64,000 bases of DNA from Xylogone sp. PMI_703 (GCA_021399445.1 JAJTUQ010000003.1:1240001-1304000); one strand, 5' to 3'; shown: positions 21,781 through 34,052, counted from the stretch's first letter. Made by a program: numbers and translations. The notes: generated by a model from the letters alone, not told the origin.

Positions 21781-22069
21781 AAGGATTCTTGCCTTTGTAA
21801 GCCGACACGGTGAAGTGCGCGTCTCGGGGTAACTGGTGCTGGTCAAAACGTTTCGTCGTCGGGGGGTCGCTTGTATTTATTCTCGGTGTGTGGTCGGGGC
21901 TCGGGGTCCAAGCTTTCTTGCTCTCGGCGCCGAGGCGCTCGACTTTATATGTAGGTAACGCCCCTAGATATTTCATATTCGATGAAGTAGCACCAAAGCA
22001 GTCCAAAATTTCTGTCTCGCATCAGAAATCTTAGAAAATCATTCAGTCATCAAATTCCTATTGTTCAGA
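21781..22069. promoter_or_regulatory. Bidirectional promoter with a perfect CGG/CCG palindrome
   Basis: The 289-bp spacer between regulator and transporter contains the perfect 12-bp palindrome CTCGGCGCCGAG at 21923-21934, which includes inverted CGG half-sites two bases apart, the usual target style of Zn2Cys6 proteins. Several more CGG triplets cluster at 21850-21910. It may be the site through which the neighbouring regulator controls both genes. This is inference. Confidence 0.5.
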
Positions 22070-23712
22070 ATGTCTGAATCCACTCACGAAGTCGAAAAAG
22101 CGCCCGACGCACCGGATGTCAAAGCCAAAGAGCCGCAGATGGAGTATCCAAACATGACGAAGCGCGCTCTCACCATGGTTGCTGTCTACTTCTCCGTCTT
22201 TCTCATTACCTTGGTAAGTGCATTTTTTTCTAAATTAATATCTCTTGATGGCCCTAACTCTATGTTTGCCAGGACCAAAACATCATCTCGACTGCCATTC
22301 CTCGAATCACTGATGAATTTCACTCTATCAGCGACATCACTTGGTATGGAACCGCCTACCTGATGACCATGTGCACGTTTCAGTTGCTTCTAGGCAAGGT
22401 ATATAAGCACTACTCCGTCAAGCCTGTCTTTTTAGCCGGTGTCTTCCTTTTCGAAGTTGGATCTGCCATTTGCGGTGCTGCACCTTCGTCCAAGGTCTTC
22501 ATTGTTGGTCGCGCTGTCGCAGGCCTGGGTGGCGCTGGGATGGTGACGGGCACAATGGTCATCATGGCTCACACAATCCCTCTGCAGCAGCGGCCTGCCT
22601 GGCAAGGTGCCTTTGGTGCCATCTTCGCCATCGGTTCTGTTATTGGTCCCCTCGTCGGTGGTGCTTTCACCAACGGCGTCACTTGGAGATGGTGCTTCTA
22701 CATCAACCTTCCTATCGGAGGTGTGTCCCTTCTTGTGACACTATTGATTCTGCATATTCCAAACCAAAAGCTTGAACCTCGTGCAGATACATTCATTGGT
22801 AAATTGAAGCAGCTTGACATGTTTGGTAACCTCGTCTCTTTCCCGGCCATCATTTGCTTGGTTCTCGCTCTTCAATGGGGTGGTACTACTTATGCCTGGG
22901 GTAACGCGCGTATTATCGTTCTATTCATCCTTGCTGGCCTCCTTTGGATTGTCTTCATTGGCATTCAAGTTTGGAAGAAGGAAGCCGCTACTGTCCCCCC
23001 TCGAGTGGTCAAGAATCGCAGTGTCCTCGGCGCCATGTGGTTTGCTCTTTTCAACAATGCTAGCATGATGGTCATGGTCTATTATCTCCCCATTTGGTTC
23101 CAGGCAATCAAAGGTGTAGATGCAATCAAGTCTGGTGTCATGCTTCTTCCCACCATCCTGGCAACCGTTATCGGCTCTATTTCCTCTGGCTTCATAATTA
23201 GCAAGGTCGGCTACTATGCGCCATTCTTCATCTTCAGTGCCATCCTCATGCCCATTGGCGCTGGCCTTCTTACAACCCTCACTATTCACACCGGTGCGGG
23301 CAAGTGGATCGGTTATCAGATCTTGTTTGGTCTCGGTGTCGGCTTCGGCAACCAGCAACCTCTCAATGTCGTCCAAACGGTGCTTGATCGCCCTGATGTC
23401 CCTGTCGGCTCCGCCGTCATTGTCTTCCTTCGATTTCTCGGTTCCTCCATCTCTCTCCCTATTGCTCAGAGCGTCTTCCTCAACCGCTTGGTAGCCGATT
23501 TGACCAATCTACCTTCAGTCGATCCTGAACGTGTCATCAATGGTGGTGTAACTGAGCTGAGGCACCTCGTTACCTCCGATCAACTCCCTACTCTCCTCCG
23601 AGACTATAACAGCGCTATCATCGATGTCTTTTACATTGTCGTAATTGCGACCTGCTTGACAGTCATTTCTTGTTTCTTCATTGAGTGGAAGACCGTCAGG
23701 CAGAAGAAGTGA
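22070..23712 (+). CDS. MFS transporter, DHA2 family (14 TM), toxin/metabolite-efflux type
   Basis: Two exons (22070-22213 and 22273-23712) with a 59-nt intron give 527 residues. The start is the first ATG with a family-like leader (polar, Glu/Lys/Pro-rich, 40 residues). About 14 hydrophobic segments are present. The DHA2/antiporter motif C region G-S-V-I-G-P-L-V-G-G precedes W-R-W-C-F-Y-I-N-L-P-I-G-G, a hallmark of fungal efflux pumps of the aflatoxin AflT type. Sharing a promoter with the Zn2Cys6 gene supports co-expression. Likely plasma-membrane export of a cluster product; the substrate is not readable from sequence. Confidence 0.93.
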
Positions 23713-24392
23713 ATTTTCTTTCTAAAGGGGGGCTGACCTCATGTTCAGGTTTAGTTCTCGCCTATTGCTACGCGGGATCGCGATCTCAAGACTCTCCTCT
23801 CTTTTATTTCCTTTTCTTTCGCCGCAACCATAGCGCCTTAGACATGTGAATTGCCCGATAACAACTTTCATTTTACTTTGTAGTTAATAGAGACAAAGCG
23901 TAATTTTAGATATAATATAAAATTCTTCTCTAACTTATTACATTTTACTTTTAAGTTTGTTCTAGCCCATGGGCTAATGAAAAGTATAAACACCATTAAT
24001 TCACAATTTCAATCTTAGTTGTTTGTAAATATTTTGATACTATTAAGTTCTTGTTATCATGCCTTAGCATAACAGCCGTGCGACTGCCTGCTTTTCATTG
24101 TTGCCCAGCGCTGCCTCTCACAGGTGACGCAAACTGCTCACGGTTTGCCCTAAAACAGCCTTGAGGAACGAAGCCGGAGCTAGTAACTTTCCAACGGGAG
24201 TGTAAACTCTTTCAGGTTGCATCAAGTAATTCTGCAAAAACAACAACAACTTGATAATTATAATGATGGCTCCTGAATCACAGAATGCACGTGCACAATT
24301 TCCAGACTTTCACTCAAGCCGGAGACCATGAGCAAACTTCGTATGGCTTGCCAAACCATTTTACCATGAATAGAACTTTTGGGGAACTTGAT
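23713..24392. other. Intergenic region
   Basis: 680 bp between the transporter stop and the decayed HET gene. Pyrimidine-rich just after the stop, then AT-rich (23880-24060). A CAACAACAACAAC run lies at 24239. No gene supported. Confidence 0.45.
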
Positions 24393-26624
24393 CTAAATGA
24401 TTATAATAGTCCTGCAGAGCTGAGAATAAAACCAGCTCTTATGGCAGTCAGGAACGAACCCCACGCGCTTATAGGTGCACGGTGAGGTGTTCCGACTCCG
24501 CTTCACGGGCACAAGTGCGATAGCCACTCTAGCCGAATCCGATCGATACCCTCGCAGGCAATAGACTGTTTCGCCTTCTGCTTCATCTTCAGGTGGTATA
24601 TCATATATCACTTGTTTCCCAGTCGTGCGGTGAAGATGCTCCGTGCGTTCTGGAACGCTATCTCGAATGACGGTGCAAAAGTAATCGCCGTCGTTGTTAT
24701 AGCGGTGAGTTGCGATCAGCGGCCGGCTGATCAAGCCGGAGACATGAATTCTTCCCCCCCTTACTCGCCCGAAAGGGTTGTCCGGTCCATCCAATTCAGT
24801 TTTCGCTTTCAGGACCTTGATTTCAGGGACAGAGCCATGAGAGGTTTGCTCTTCTGCGTCGGGGAACATGATTTCGCCTTTAACAGAAGCCCAGGACTAG
24901 GATGGGGCTCGATAATTTTCGGGTCTCGACTTCGAACGCCTTATGGGAGGCAAATAGGGTTGAGTTGTCCAGAATAATGACCTTGGGAGGTCACAGAGCC
25001 ACATGCCGGCCATGTACCTATCGTTGATGCGTTGGTGTATGACTTTGGCAAGGCCAGAAAGAGCGGGTAATAAGATATCGGAATCGATGGTTATGTTTCG
25101 GCGAGAGACCTCACTCGCGATGACACACGACCGTTTCAAGATTACGTTCGCAGGCGTGATTTCCAGAAAGGCGACTGGGGTTTCGCCAGGGCGGGAGTAG
25201 TTTGTACTTTCGCTCCTCTTCAATACAGTGTCTTTCGGAGGAATCTTGCCGTTGTCTGCACTTGATATGTAACTGAGAGGCCACGACTCTGATGCTCTTT
25301 TCTGGCGACACTCCCAGAAGAGTTCGTGCTTTGTCCAGTGCAATATCCGATGAGATAACACACGCTCCTGCAGGGTCCATGCCCGCCAGTTAAGGGGTGC
25401 GTGCAGCACGCCAGTGTCCCAATCCGGAACATTTGGTACAAGTATAGGGCCTGCATTCGACTTATCCATGTATAGCTTGCAGGGTCGCGCAGGAACGGAT
25501 AGTGCGGTTCTTTCCAAGAAGCAACCCATTGTATAATCTTGCGATCCTGTAGTTGAGATGGTGCAATAAGCGTTGCTGTATACGTCCGACATTTTAGAAG
25601 ATTCCTTCTGCCAATCACGACTGTCGTCCTGGATGATGCAGAGAGCATCTACCCAGAGATAGGGTATCTCCAAGTGGCGAGTTAAATGTATTGCGTCTGC
25701 AATGGTCTTTGGGAGCAGGTCAGATGGGATGTGCTCTTTCCAAGCCTCGAATTTTCGCTTCGTTAGCTTGTGAGGATGAGGTCCAGGACCCCAGCAATAT
25801 GTCAAAGCGAGATAATTGCCCTCCTTGCCATCTGTCTCTACTAGATGCACCGTGTCTGACTGCCTCGTACCAACATCGATAACTCGCGTTGGCAAAACTG
25901 GTGGTTGTGTCAACTGGTGACAGGTATGGCGCTCAACACATTCCTTTAGCCACCCAGCGGCAAGTAAAAGAACCGAATCAGACGCAGGTTCGTTGCTGAT
26001 GGATTTCGCTAGGAACTATGTAAGCCCAGTTCATCCTTTTCAAGTATCCGACGCTTAGCACGTACCGAAAACTCGTTGGGAAATGGTCTTATTTGACCGT
26101 AGCAATCTTCCTGGAATCAGGGCACGTTAAACCTTGTATCATCTTGGAGAGGTCTTCGGCCGCCTTACCGTGAGGCGATGCGTCCATCACCATGTATACA
26201 CCAAGCTCCTCTCCGGATACTATCCCTGTATGAGTCTCGTGGCAATTGGACCAGTCATAGTCTACTGCCGCATTCATGAAATTACTTGCCTCAACCTCCA
26301 GGTAGTCCGGCCAAAAATAGAGCGATATGCTAGACTGCCGCAACCTCTGCTCTGTCTCCGAAGACGGGCATCGGTATATGAGACTTTGAAAGAAAATACG
26401 ACACAACTCGCAGCCGTCTCTAGCTGATTTCTCCAGTGTCTGGAATACGCAGAGAGAAAGCTTTCGAGCCCGTAGGTTACCAATAATTTTCCAGGCGTTC
26501 TCTCCGGGGCACCGAGGCTGGATTTTTGGAGAGGAGAGCTACCCGGCTTAGGAATCGGAAAATTCCGTGAAGTTATGAGTTTGCAACGGGCACATCTCTT
26601 GCATTGAGTGGGAACGGAAGACAT
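24393..26624 (-). pseudogene. HET-domain protein gene, inactivated
   Basis: Read on the minus strand this is a HET (heterokaryon-incompatibility) gene. It has an N-terminal cysteine region (C-K-R-C-A-R-C, then DGCELCRIFF), a G-Q-I-R-P-F-P-N-E-F stretch, a 50-nt intron near 26016-26065, W-L-K-E-C-V-E-R-H-T-C, then LPTRVIDV, LALTYCWG, IPYLWVDALCIIQDD and RAWTLQERVLSHR. Family proteins trigger cell death after fusion of unlike strains. At 24897-24899 a TAG replaces the first Trp of the conserved P-S-W-S-W-A-S motif, and the frame then continues normally for 168 codons. Two apparent frameshifts lie near 26520 and near 26110. The C-to-T change on the plus strand (CCA to CTA) fits RIP-like damage. 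The gene is probably dead, although a truncated HET domain could still be made. Confidence 0.75.
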
Positions 26625-26996
26625 ATTCCATTTGAGTGTCTAATGGTTTAATTGAGTGTTTAGTGAGGTGTGAGTCGGCCACCTGATTCAGGTATGATAT
26701 GTAAAGATGTGAGGAGTTGGAAAAAGGAGTTGAACTTGGTAGCGATGTACAGGGCAAAGCCGCAGTAATACCCCGGCCCAGGGAGCAAACCTCCATTTTC
26801 AGTATAGCGGCATTTTGAGCCTATTACTTGCAGGATCTAGCAACATTCACAAAAATTATAGATTAAATGGTAAAATAGTAGCGTTTATATTGTTATTAGC
26901 CTACAAGCTGGATCATAATTCCATGTGACTGAATATAATATCGCATGATTACACATATTCCGATACGTAAACACTCTGTCCGACGGTGTTCATCAC
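26625..26996. other. Intergenic region
   Basis: 372 bp between the HET pseudogene start and the FAD monooxygenase stop, both on the minus strand. It ends in AT-rich sequence (26860-26960). Nothing recognised. Confidence 0.4.
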
Positions 26997-28725
26997 CTAG
27001 GACCAATCACCATCCTGAAGCGCCTCTAGGCTCTGGCCAGCTTTGATTTGTTCTTGTATTTCTTGCATTGTCCAGCGTCTGAACTTATGGCCGCGAGGAA
27101 AATTCGTGTTCCTCAATTCTACCTCGCCGTTGCTGAGAACATCATGCAGACCTTCACAAAATTTCTCATATGCATAAGCCTCTGCATCGTGAGACCACAC
27201 CCACCGCGGATAGCGGGACCTAATCAACGCTGGATTCTTTTCGATCGCGGCCCAGTTGGTGTTTTGCTTCAGCTGTTGGTTGACAAATCCCATCTTTTGC
27301 CCACATGATACCCTCTGGAAACGAAGTTTGTTGTATACCTTCGTGGCGTTTGCTGCCTGCGATTTCCCGGCAAGCTGTAGACAGGTGGCCAGGGTGATGC
27401 CATCTTCAATAGCCTGGGTAGCACCATTTCCAGACGTTGGGAGGAAGGCATGCGCTGCATCACCCAACTGAACGACTCGGCCTCCAGGAGAGGTCCATTG
27501 CTCATGAGAATCCCGGAGCTTGAGCTGCCAGTTGACGACGGAACCCTTCGGGGTCGTCCTAATGAGTGCTGCAACGGCTGGGTGGACGGGCACGCTCTTT
27601 TCCATAACATCAATTACTTCAGCTGGATCAACATCAGGAACCCAGGACTCAGTGGCCGATTCATCATGCTATCAAGTAGTAGGTCAGATTAGCATCATAG
27701 AACAGAGCAGGAGGCAGGGTTAGCTCACCGTATGCATAAAACTCCAGAATGCTAGATCTTTTGTGAGCGAAACCATAGCATGAGCACCATTTCTATACGC
27801 ATATCAGCCTTGTCCATCAATATAGGTAGCTATAAACTTGCCCAATGAAGAACTGCCATATAGGTCTATCGGTTGTTTTGAAGTTCCACCTCTCCTGTAC
27901 AGTTGGGTCACCTAATGCGTATTCAATGGGGAACGCAGCCCGGTAGATAGCCTTCCCGCTCGCCTTCAACTCTTTTGGCATTCCAGGGACAATAGTACTG
28001 GACATAGTCCGGAGGCCATCAGCTGCGACGACTATGTCAGCGGTGCGCTTCTCGCCGTCCTCGAGTACTACGCCACCCGTGCCATGCTCAACATCTTCCC
28101 AATATTCTACAACTCTTTTGTCCCATTCAATTTTCAGTCCAACGCACTCAACCTGTCTCAGGAAGGCTCGATAAAATTTGATGCGGCAGTGAGCATTGAC
28201 TGAAGAAAAGCCCTTTCGACCAACAAGGCTCTCTGGATCGTTGAACATGGGCGGTACCGGGCCGAAGATACGCTCTCCTGTTTGCTTGTAGTAGGACATC
28301 TCGACATCGTACTGATTTTCCTCGACCTCATATCCCAAGTCGGGCCAATGACGTAGAAGCAGGATGGCACTTGGCTGGATTTGGATGTTGTCACCAGTCC
28401 AGACTGGGCCCGGACTTCGATCTAGAAGGCGAACAGTATGGCCTTTCCGCCAGCACTCCAAGGCGCAGGCAAGGCCGCCCAATCCAGCGCCAACAATGAG
28501 AACTGTGATGCCAGTCTCTGGATAACGCATGACTCTTGAATCAATTCCTCTCTTGGCCGAATCTTCAGCACGACTTTTGGCAAGGTCAGGGGGTATACCG
28601 AAAATTTTGATATTTGTACCATTTATGCGCGTGCCATTGATGCCATTGATACCGTTGATACCGCCGATACCATTGGTACCATTGGCACCATTGATGCTGT
28701 TGGAGGATGTATCGCTTAGAGTCAT
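26997..28725 (-). CDS. FAD-dependent monooxygenase (salicylate-hydroxylase-like)
   Basis: Three exons (28725-27854, 27792-27729, 27668-26997) give 535 residues. After an unusual Asn-Gly repeat leader of about 40 residues come the FAD motif VGAGLGGLACALE, the A-A-D-G-L-R motif and the G-D-A-A-H-A-F-L-P motif, the three hallmarks of class A flavoprotein monooxygenases. These enzymes hydroxylate aromatic rings or do Baeyer-Villiger type steps using NAD(P)H and oxygen, and several tailor anthraquinones. The second intron (60 nt) is clean. The first was placed at a weak GTTCTT donor because it alone keeps the frame, so that junction is uncertain. It is the last candidate cluster gene on this side. 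Confidence 0.85.
28630..28710. repeat. Asn-Gly coding microsatellite in the monooxygenase leader
   Basis: Repeated 9- and 6-base units of the type (AT)TGATACC(G)/CCATTGATG on the plus strand encode alternating Asn-Gly with Ile, Thr or Ala on the minus strand (NGANGTNG, NGINGING). Such a tract can vary in length between strains. It lies ahead of the FAD domain and probably is a disordered tail. Confidence 0.7.
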
Positions 28726-30080
28726 TGTGTATGGCGCGAAGTGGGTGATGCTGACTGCAGACCGTTCCTTGAGATGTTTGCAAACAGTTACATAAAGTGA
28801 CTAACACGCGTTTTGTTGCTTTCTGTGCAACCTCGAGCGCACAAGTCTGACTAGTTTTAAGTCTAAAGCCATCGCAGTATATCATTCACGGTGACGGCCC
28901 TAACTCCAATTGAGCCGACTAGAAGTCGAAGTAATGTGGCGGTATTCTCCCGACAGCGGCACGGTGAGACGATCACATCCCAGCACACTCGGAATACTGG
29001 CACCAGCCCATTATAAATGCCCCGAACTCAACCTCCTCTTTACCCTGCTTGAGGGCAACGATCTATTGGCACAGCTAGTACGGAGGTCTATTCGCGTTAT
29101 TACATGAATTATACGGAGGTACCGTGTACCGACGCTTATATTTCAATAAAGCAGGCAGACGTCTACATGTTAAAAAGTCTCTAGAAAGGCCTGTATAACC
29201 AGGTTCATAATAATGTAATATACCTTTCGAAATTTTCTGTGAACATTATAATCATTGCGTAATATATTAGGATGCTTGTTTATAACTGTGACTTAAAACT
29301 TCTCACAAAGCTGTGCGTCCATTAATCACATTCTGATTAAGATATTAGCATTCTTAGTCTTTGAGGTTAAGATATAAGAAAGTTTGACCCGCGTTCAACT
29401 GGAACCCCTATAAGAAGCCACTCCTTGCTGCAATATTGATTGGATGGCACTATATAGTCCTTCTGCGCAAGACACCCCGCCAACCAAGGTTGGGCGTGAA
29501 AAGTCGGTTTATGTACAGTAACCGATCTCTGCAAATGCGAAATGATGAGCTGGTTCTCATAATACGTGATTCAAGTATAAGATTTATGAAATTCAAGCAA
29601 ACCAAGATCAAGCGATGGAGATCTCTTGAGAGCTGGCTCATCTCTTTTAGACCTTGATATTATATTACTTGAGGTTGCTCAAGCCATTCGAATGTCACCC
29701 ACGTCTCACATAAACTCACTTACAGATAACAAATCATCGCGAATTTGGTACACCTTTCTAGTTTGCCAGAGTTAAGAGCTCGTTCAGATACAATTATACT
29801 TGATAGCTATATATACTCAAGCTGCACAAAGGGTCTACTTGGCGCACACTTGGGTGAGGCGGCTTGGTTATTGGCCACCGTTGAGTTCTCCAAACCACTC
29901 ACATCGATTATTCTCTACACGTGGGATGCCGTCATACAACATGTGTACCTTAATCCGCCCATACGGATTCCGGCTGAGGGGTTTCATGTATCATGTATCG
30001 CATTATTTTGAGGGTCTAACGCTCAGTAACCTACAGAAGTTTTAAGAGCATAAGTTAAATACTTGCATGTCCTAGGAGCT
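28726..30080. other. Intergenic region, no gene recognised
   Basis: 1.36 kb between divergent genes. Frames of 63-88 codons occur but none resembles a family or has supporting splice structure. Mostly AT-rich. It marks the change from the cluster-like half to ordinary genes. Confidence 0.45.
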
Positions 30081-32295
30081 ATGGCTCAAGAGTTGCAAGT
30101 ACATAGGTTCGCTACTTTAGATAACTAGCATCTGATACTACCCAACAGTTATCACACGCATGACGATACCGAGGAACAAATAAATTATCAAAGAGAAGTC
30201 CTTTCGCAACATTTTGGTCCAAATCTTGACGATGTCCCTGAACAAGATGACTTCGAATCTTCGGAGCGCTCGCTCGACGAGAGCTCCAGTAAAGGCCATA
30301 GCAAGCATGGGTCATTCGGCAAAAAGGCCTTTGGTATTATGAAGGAATTCGGTTCGACTCTCAAGAGCGGTGCAAAGTACTTCAAGATCGAAGCGCAAGT
30401 TACGAAAGATCTGCCCGACCCCAGCTTGTTCCCCGAAGTTGCTCTGCAAGCTAATATTCGCCGGGGTTTGGATCTCTGTCCTGAAGAGCAAAGCTTCCTT
30501 GCGGCTAGAAAACTCCGGGTTAGAGATCAATTTGCCAGATATATGGGATGGGATCCAGCACAAGTCCATCCCGACGACGTTCCCACGGTGGCGTTTGGAG
30601 GCTCGGGAGGGGGATATCGAGCAATGCTGGCTGTTCTGGGCTATTCTGTAGCCATGAAAGAAGCTGGACTGTGGGACTTGCTGACTTATATCTCTGGGGT
30701 CTCTGGCTCGTGTAAGCTTTCCTCGTAGTTGGATCTATTTCCTCTCGATGAGCCATTATTCTTACTTGTTACAGGCTGGGCAATTGCTGCATATTACACT
30801 CTCGGACATGGTGATATGGACCGAGTCATTGAGCATTGTAAGAAGAGGCTTTCCCCGTTGCACCCTTTATCTCCCGAAGCAGTCAAGAGGACTCTAAGTG
30901 TGGCGCGAGGAGACTATGAGACACTTGGTCCTTTGATACAGAAGAGAAGAAGTGGGCTGTCAACAGTACCTATGGACCTCTACGCTGTCTTCAGCACCGG
31001 ATATCTCTTCTATCAGGAAGACCCCATGATTCAACCCATGGGCTCTGCACAGAATGAGATTCCTGGATATCACCGTGCATGGTGGAAATGGTCACAAGCT
31101 CAAGAATACCTCAAGAACGGTATGGAGCCGTTGCCTATACTAACAGCTATAAGGTAATTTATTTTATTCATGCGATCTCCATTGTATCAACAAAAATATC
31201 TTACTCTGCCGTAGGCACGACAGGCCATGGAGGGCATGGGCAGATCCCGAACACCCCTTTAAAGATGATGACCCAATGGCCAAGGAACACCAAGAAGCTA
31301 CCGATGCATGGTGGCAGTGGTTCGAGATTTCGCCATATGAGATCGGCTGTGATGAGCTTCAATCATGGTGTCCAACTTGGGCATTCGGGCGCCAATTTGA
31401 GGAAGGGCGATCCATTACCAGCTTTCCAGAGCAGTCTCTTGCTCTTCTAATCGGTCTATGTGTCAGTGCTCCAGCAGGTCCGTTATCGAGTTATCTCGCA
31501 ACAATCCAGCGCAACCTACCTCATGGCTTCCTCGGCGATGCCATCAATAATATCGCCTCTGAGGTAACCAAGAAATGGGGGAAGCACAAGACAGATATTT
31601 TCGAGAACCACCACCCACTGCATGCTTCCAACGAGCACAACTTCATGTTCCATCTAACACCTACACAGCCTGGAGTTCCTCGTCCTCCTGGAATCGAAAA
31701 CTCTCCGCGTATTCATCTCATTGATAGTGGCATGGATAATAACTGCCCGACTTACGTGATGTTGAACCCTTCACGCGCAGTGGATGTTATCCTTAACATG
31801 GACGCTTCATCCGATGTGCAAAAGGATAGTTTTCAGCAGCGTGTTAGTCAAATTGGCTACCGGCGAGGACTGGACTTCAAGAAACGCAGACCAGACTTAA
31901 AGCCAGACCCTGACACAAGTAACCCAGACCGATTCAAGGAGCTGTATGCCCAAATATACGATGGAACACGCATGGCACAGCGTCCAGAGACAGTAGTAGA
32001 TTCATATGGCAAAACAGTAACTAATCCACCTGCCCCACAGTGCTACCAGGACTGCACGATGGTATACATGCCGTTGCTACCGAACGAGCGAGCTGTCCCG
32101 GGCTATGACCCATCGACTGCGAAGTTCAGTGGAAGTTATAACTTGGTATGGACTCCAGAGCAAGTTGATATGATTATTCGGACAAGCGTAGCAAATTTTT
32201 ATGACGGGCAAGATGCGATAAAGGAGGCTCTCTATAATGCATGGCAGAGAAAGAGGTGGCTGAGAGAGCAACAGGAAGGTGCAGTGCAAAGATGA
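30081..32295 (+). CDS. Cytosolic phospholipase A2-like lipase (PLA2c domain)
   Basis: Four exons (30081-30106, 30149-30711, 30775-31153, 31215-32295) give 682 residues. The first exon is tiny (26 nt). It was chosen because splicing over the 42-nt intron joins ATG in frame to an acidic leader that runs straight into the catalytic domain. The oxyanion-hole run FGGSGGGYRAM precedes the nucleophile motif GVSGSC, with catalytic Ser near residue 194. The partner Asp lies in LIDSGMDNN. Family enzymes hydrolyse glycerophospholipids using a Ser-Asp dyad, and the fungal cytosolic members lack a C2 domain, as here. No signal peptide. Unlikely to belong to the secondary-metabolite group. Confidence 0.9.
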
Positions 32296-32931
32296 TGAAG
32301 TTGCCGCCTGTGTTGAGGTCGTCCTGAAGCCGAAAGAAGCATCTACTTCCATTTTAGAATGCCTTGAGAACCGATAATCTCTTTTAAATAACTTCTAGCC
32401 ATATCAAATGACTATATATCCTGGAGTTTACATCCAGCTAATGTCTCTGAACATTTTGTACTCGTTTTAGTCATTTTTTTTCAACATTGTTAGGGGCAAA
32501 TCTCTTCCCAGATAACTCAGTAATGCCTGCTAAAGTATTAGACAAATTTGTTACCTACTTGTAATAGCTTCGCGAGAAGTTGTAAGACTGCCAAAATAAG
32601 GCATTCTTGGAGCTCACGTTACTTTTATGGTTCCAGAAACCCCACCATCCGTCCCTATGTCCCGTTGCGAATATTTTCTCCTGAACGAACGACAAAAACA
32701 AGGCGAGAAAAAGTGATCTCCTCCCTTATATTACAGAGGAAATGACTCAAGCAACGGCATAAGGACTCGTCACGTGCAGATATCCGACTCGATTTGATAA
32801 AAATTCCAGGCTTCCAGATAGGCGGCAACCGTGTCAACCCTCCTCCTATTTAAATACTTTCCCAAAGATACCATTCTCTACTACATCATTGTTTTCCACT
32901 TGACGATACTGCGATAGATGAAATAATAGCA
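32296..32931. other. Intergenic region
   Basis: 636 bp between the lipase stop and the sirtuin start. It contains a run of T and C near 32468 and a CACGTG-containing stretch at 32771. No coding signal. Confidence 0.4.
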
Positions 32932-34052
32932 ATGACGCATCGTATCCTCCCACGACATGGCCCTCCAAGTACCGACATCGATGTTTTCTCTCAGTTGCTT
33001 CAATCCTCCACCCGAGTCCTAGCGCTTTGCGGAGCAGGCCTCTCCGCTGCCTCCGGCCTCGACACCTTTCGCGGTGCTGGAGGTATGTGGAAAAAGTTCC
33101 GAGCAACGGATCTCGCCACGCCAGAAGCATTTGATGAGGATCCAGGGCGCGTGTGGTTGTTTTATAGCTATAGGAGGCACAGGGCGTTGCAGGCAAAACC
33201 AAATGCGGCGCATTATGCTCTGGCGGAGTTGGCGAGGAAGAAGAGTGAATTCATTTGCTTAACACAGAATGTTGATGGTAAATTTGTCTTTAGGTTTCAA
33301 CTTTATATCGAATCACTTCTCCTGTCGGAATTGTCATGTGTGGCTTCGCGATTCTTTGCAGCTTGGATTCGCGTGATGGACGACAACTCCAGTGCTAGGC
33401 GTACTCGAAGCTTTCTACTTTTGCTCTTACATTAACAATTCATTCATTCATTTCCTCTATACAGTCCTTGCACTAACACACCAATACAGGTCTCCACCAA
33501 AGATCCAATCATCCTCCATCTCAGCTAAAGCTTCTCCACGGTACCCTCTTTGACTTGAAATGCTTTGACGAGAACTGCACTTACGTAGAGCATAACAATT
33601 ACTCTGATCCAGTCGTCCCCGCCCTGGAAATCACAGAGAATACTGTCACCGATATCGAGACCCCGGAAGACAAAATACCAGCGTCAGCTCTTCCTCCATG
33701 TCCAAAATGTAAGACGTCCCTGCTTCGTCCTGGCGTCGTCTGGTTCGGAGAACCGCTGCCCCAAGACACCATTTCCGAGATCGAAGACTTTATCGATCAC
33801 GGTCCTATTGATATTATCATGGTTATCGGTACAGCAGCTACCGTGTACCCTGCGGCGGGGTATGTAGCGAGAGCACGAGAGAAAGGGGCGAGAGTTGCGG
33901 TCGTGAACATGGATTCGGCGGATCTTGGGGCGGCGGGCGGAAGGAATGGAATGGGATTGACGGAAAAGGACTTTTTATTTGTGGGAGATGCGGCGGAAAT
34001 AGTGCCCAAGATGGTTCGGGGCGTTGTTGGAGATGTGGTTGTTCCGTCTTAA
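32932..34052 (+). CDS. NAD-dependent deacylase, sirtuin class III (SIRT5-like)
   Basis: Two exons (32932-33277 and 33490-34052), with a rather long 212-nt intron, give 302 residues. The Rossmann motif CGAGLSAASGLDTFRG, the TQNVDGLHQR active-site loop completed by the splice, and the zinc pairs C-x4-C (KCFDENC) and C-x2-C (PCPKC) are all present. The Y-x-x-R pair in F-Y-S-Y-R-R-H matches the residues that in SIRT5 bind succinyl or malonyl lysine, so desuccinylase or demalonylase activity is more likely than plain deacetylation. The short N-terminus shows no strong mitochondrial presequence. Confidence 0.92.

Noticed and set aside
22921..23376. 151-codon minus frame inside the DHA2 transporter
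   Set aside because: It is the antisense shadow of a well-supported membrane protein; its acidic composition mirrors hydrophobic codons.
30081..32295. Toxin-like secreted phospholipase
   Set aside because: There is no signal peptide, and the Ser-Asp dyad with GxSGS is that of the cytosolic PLA2c group.
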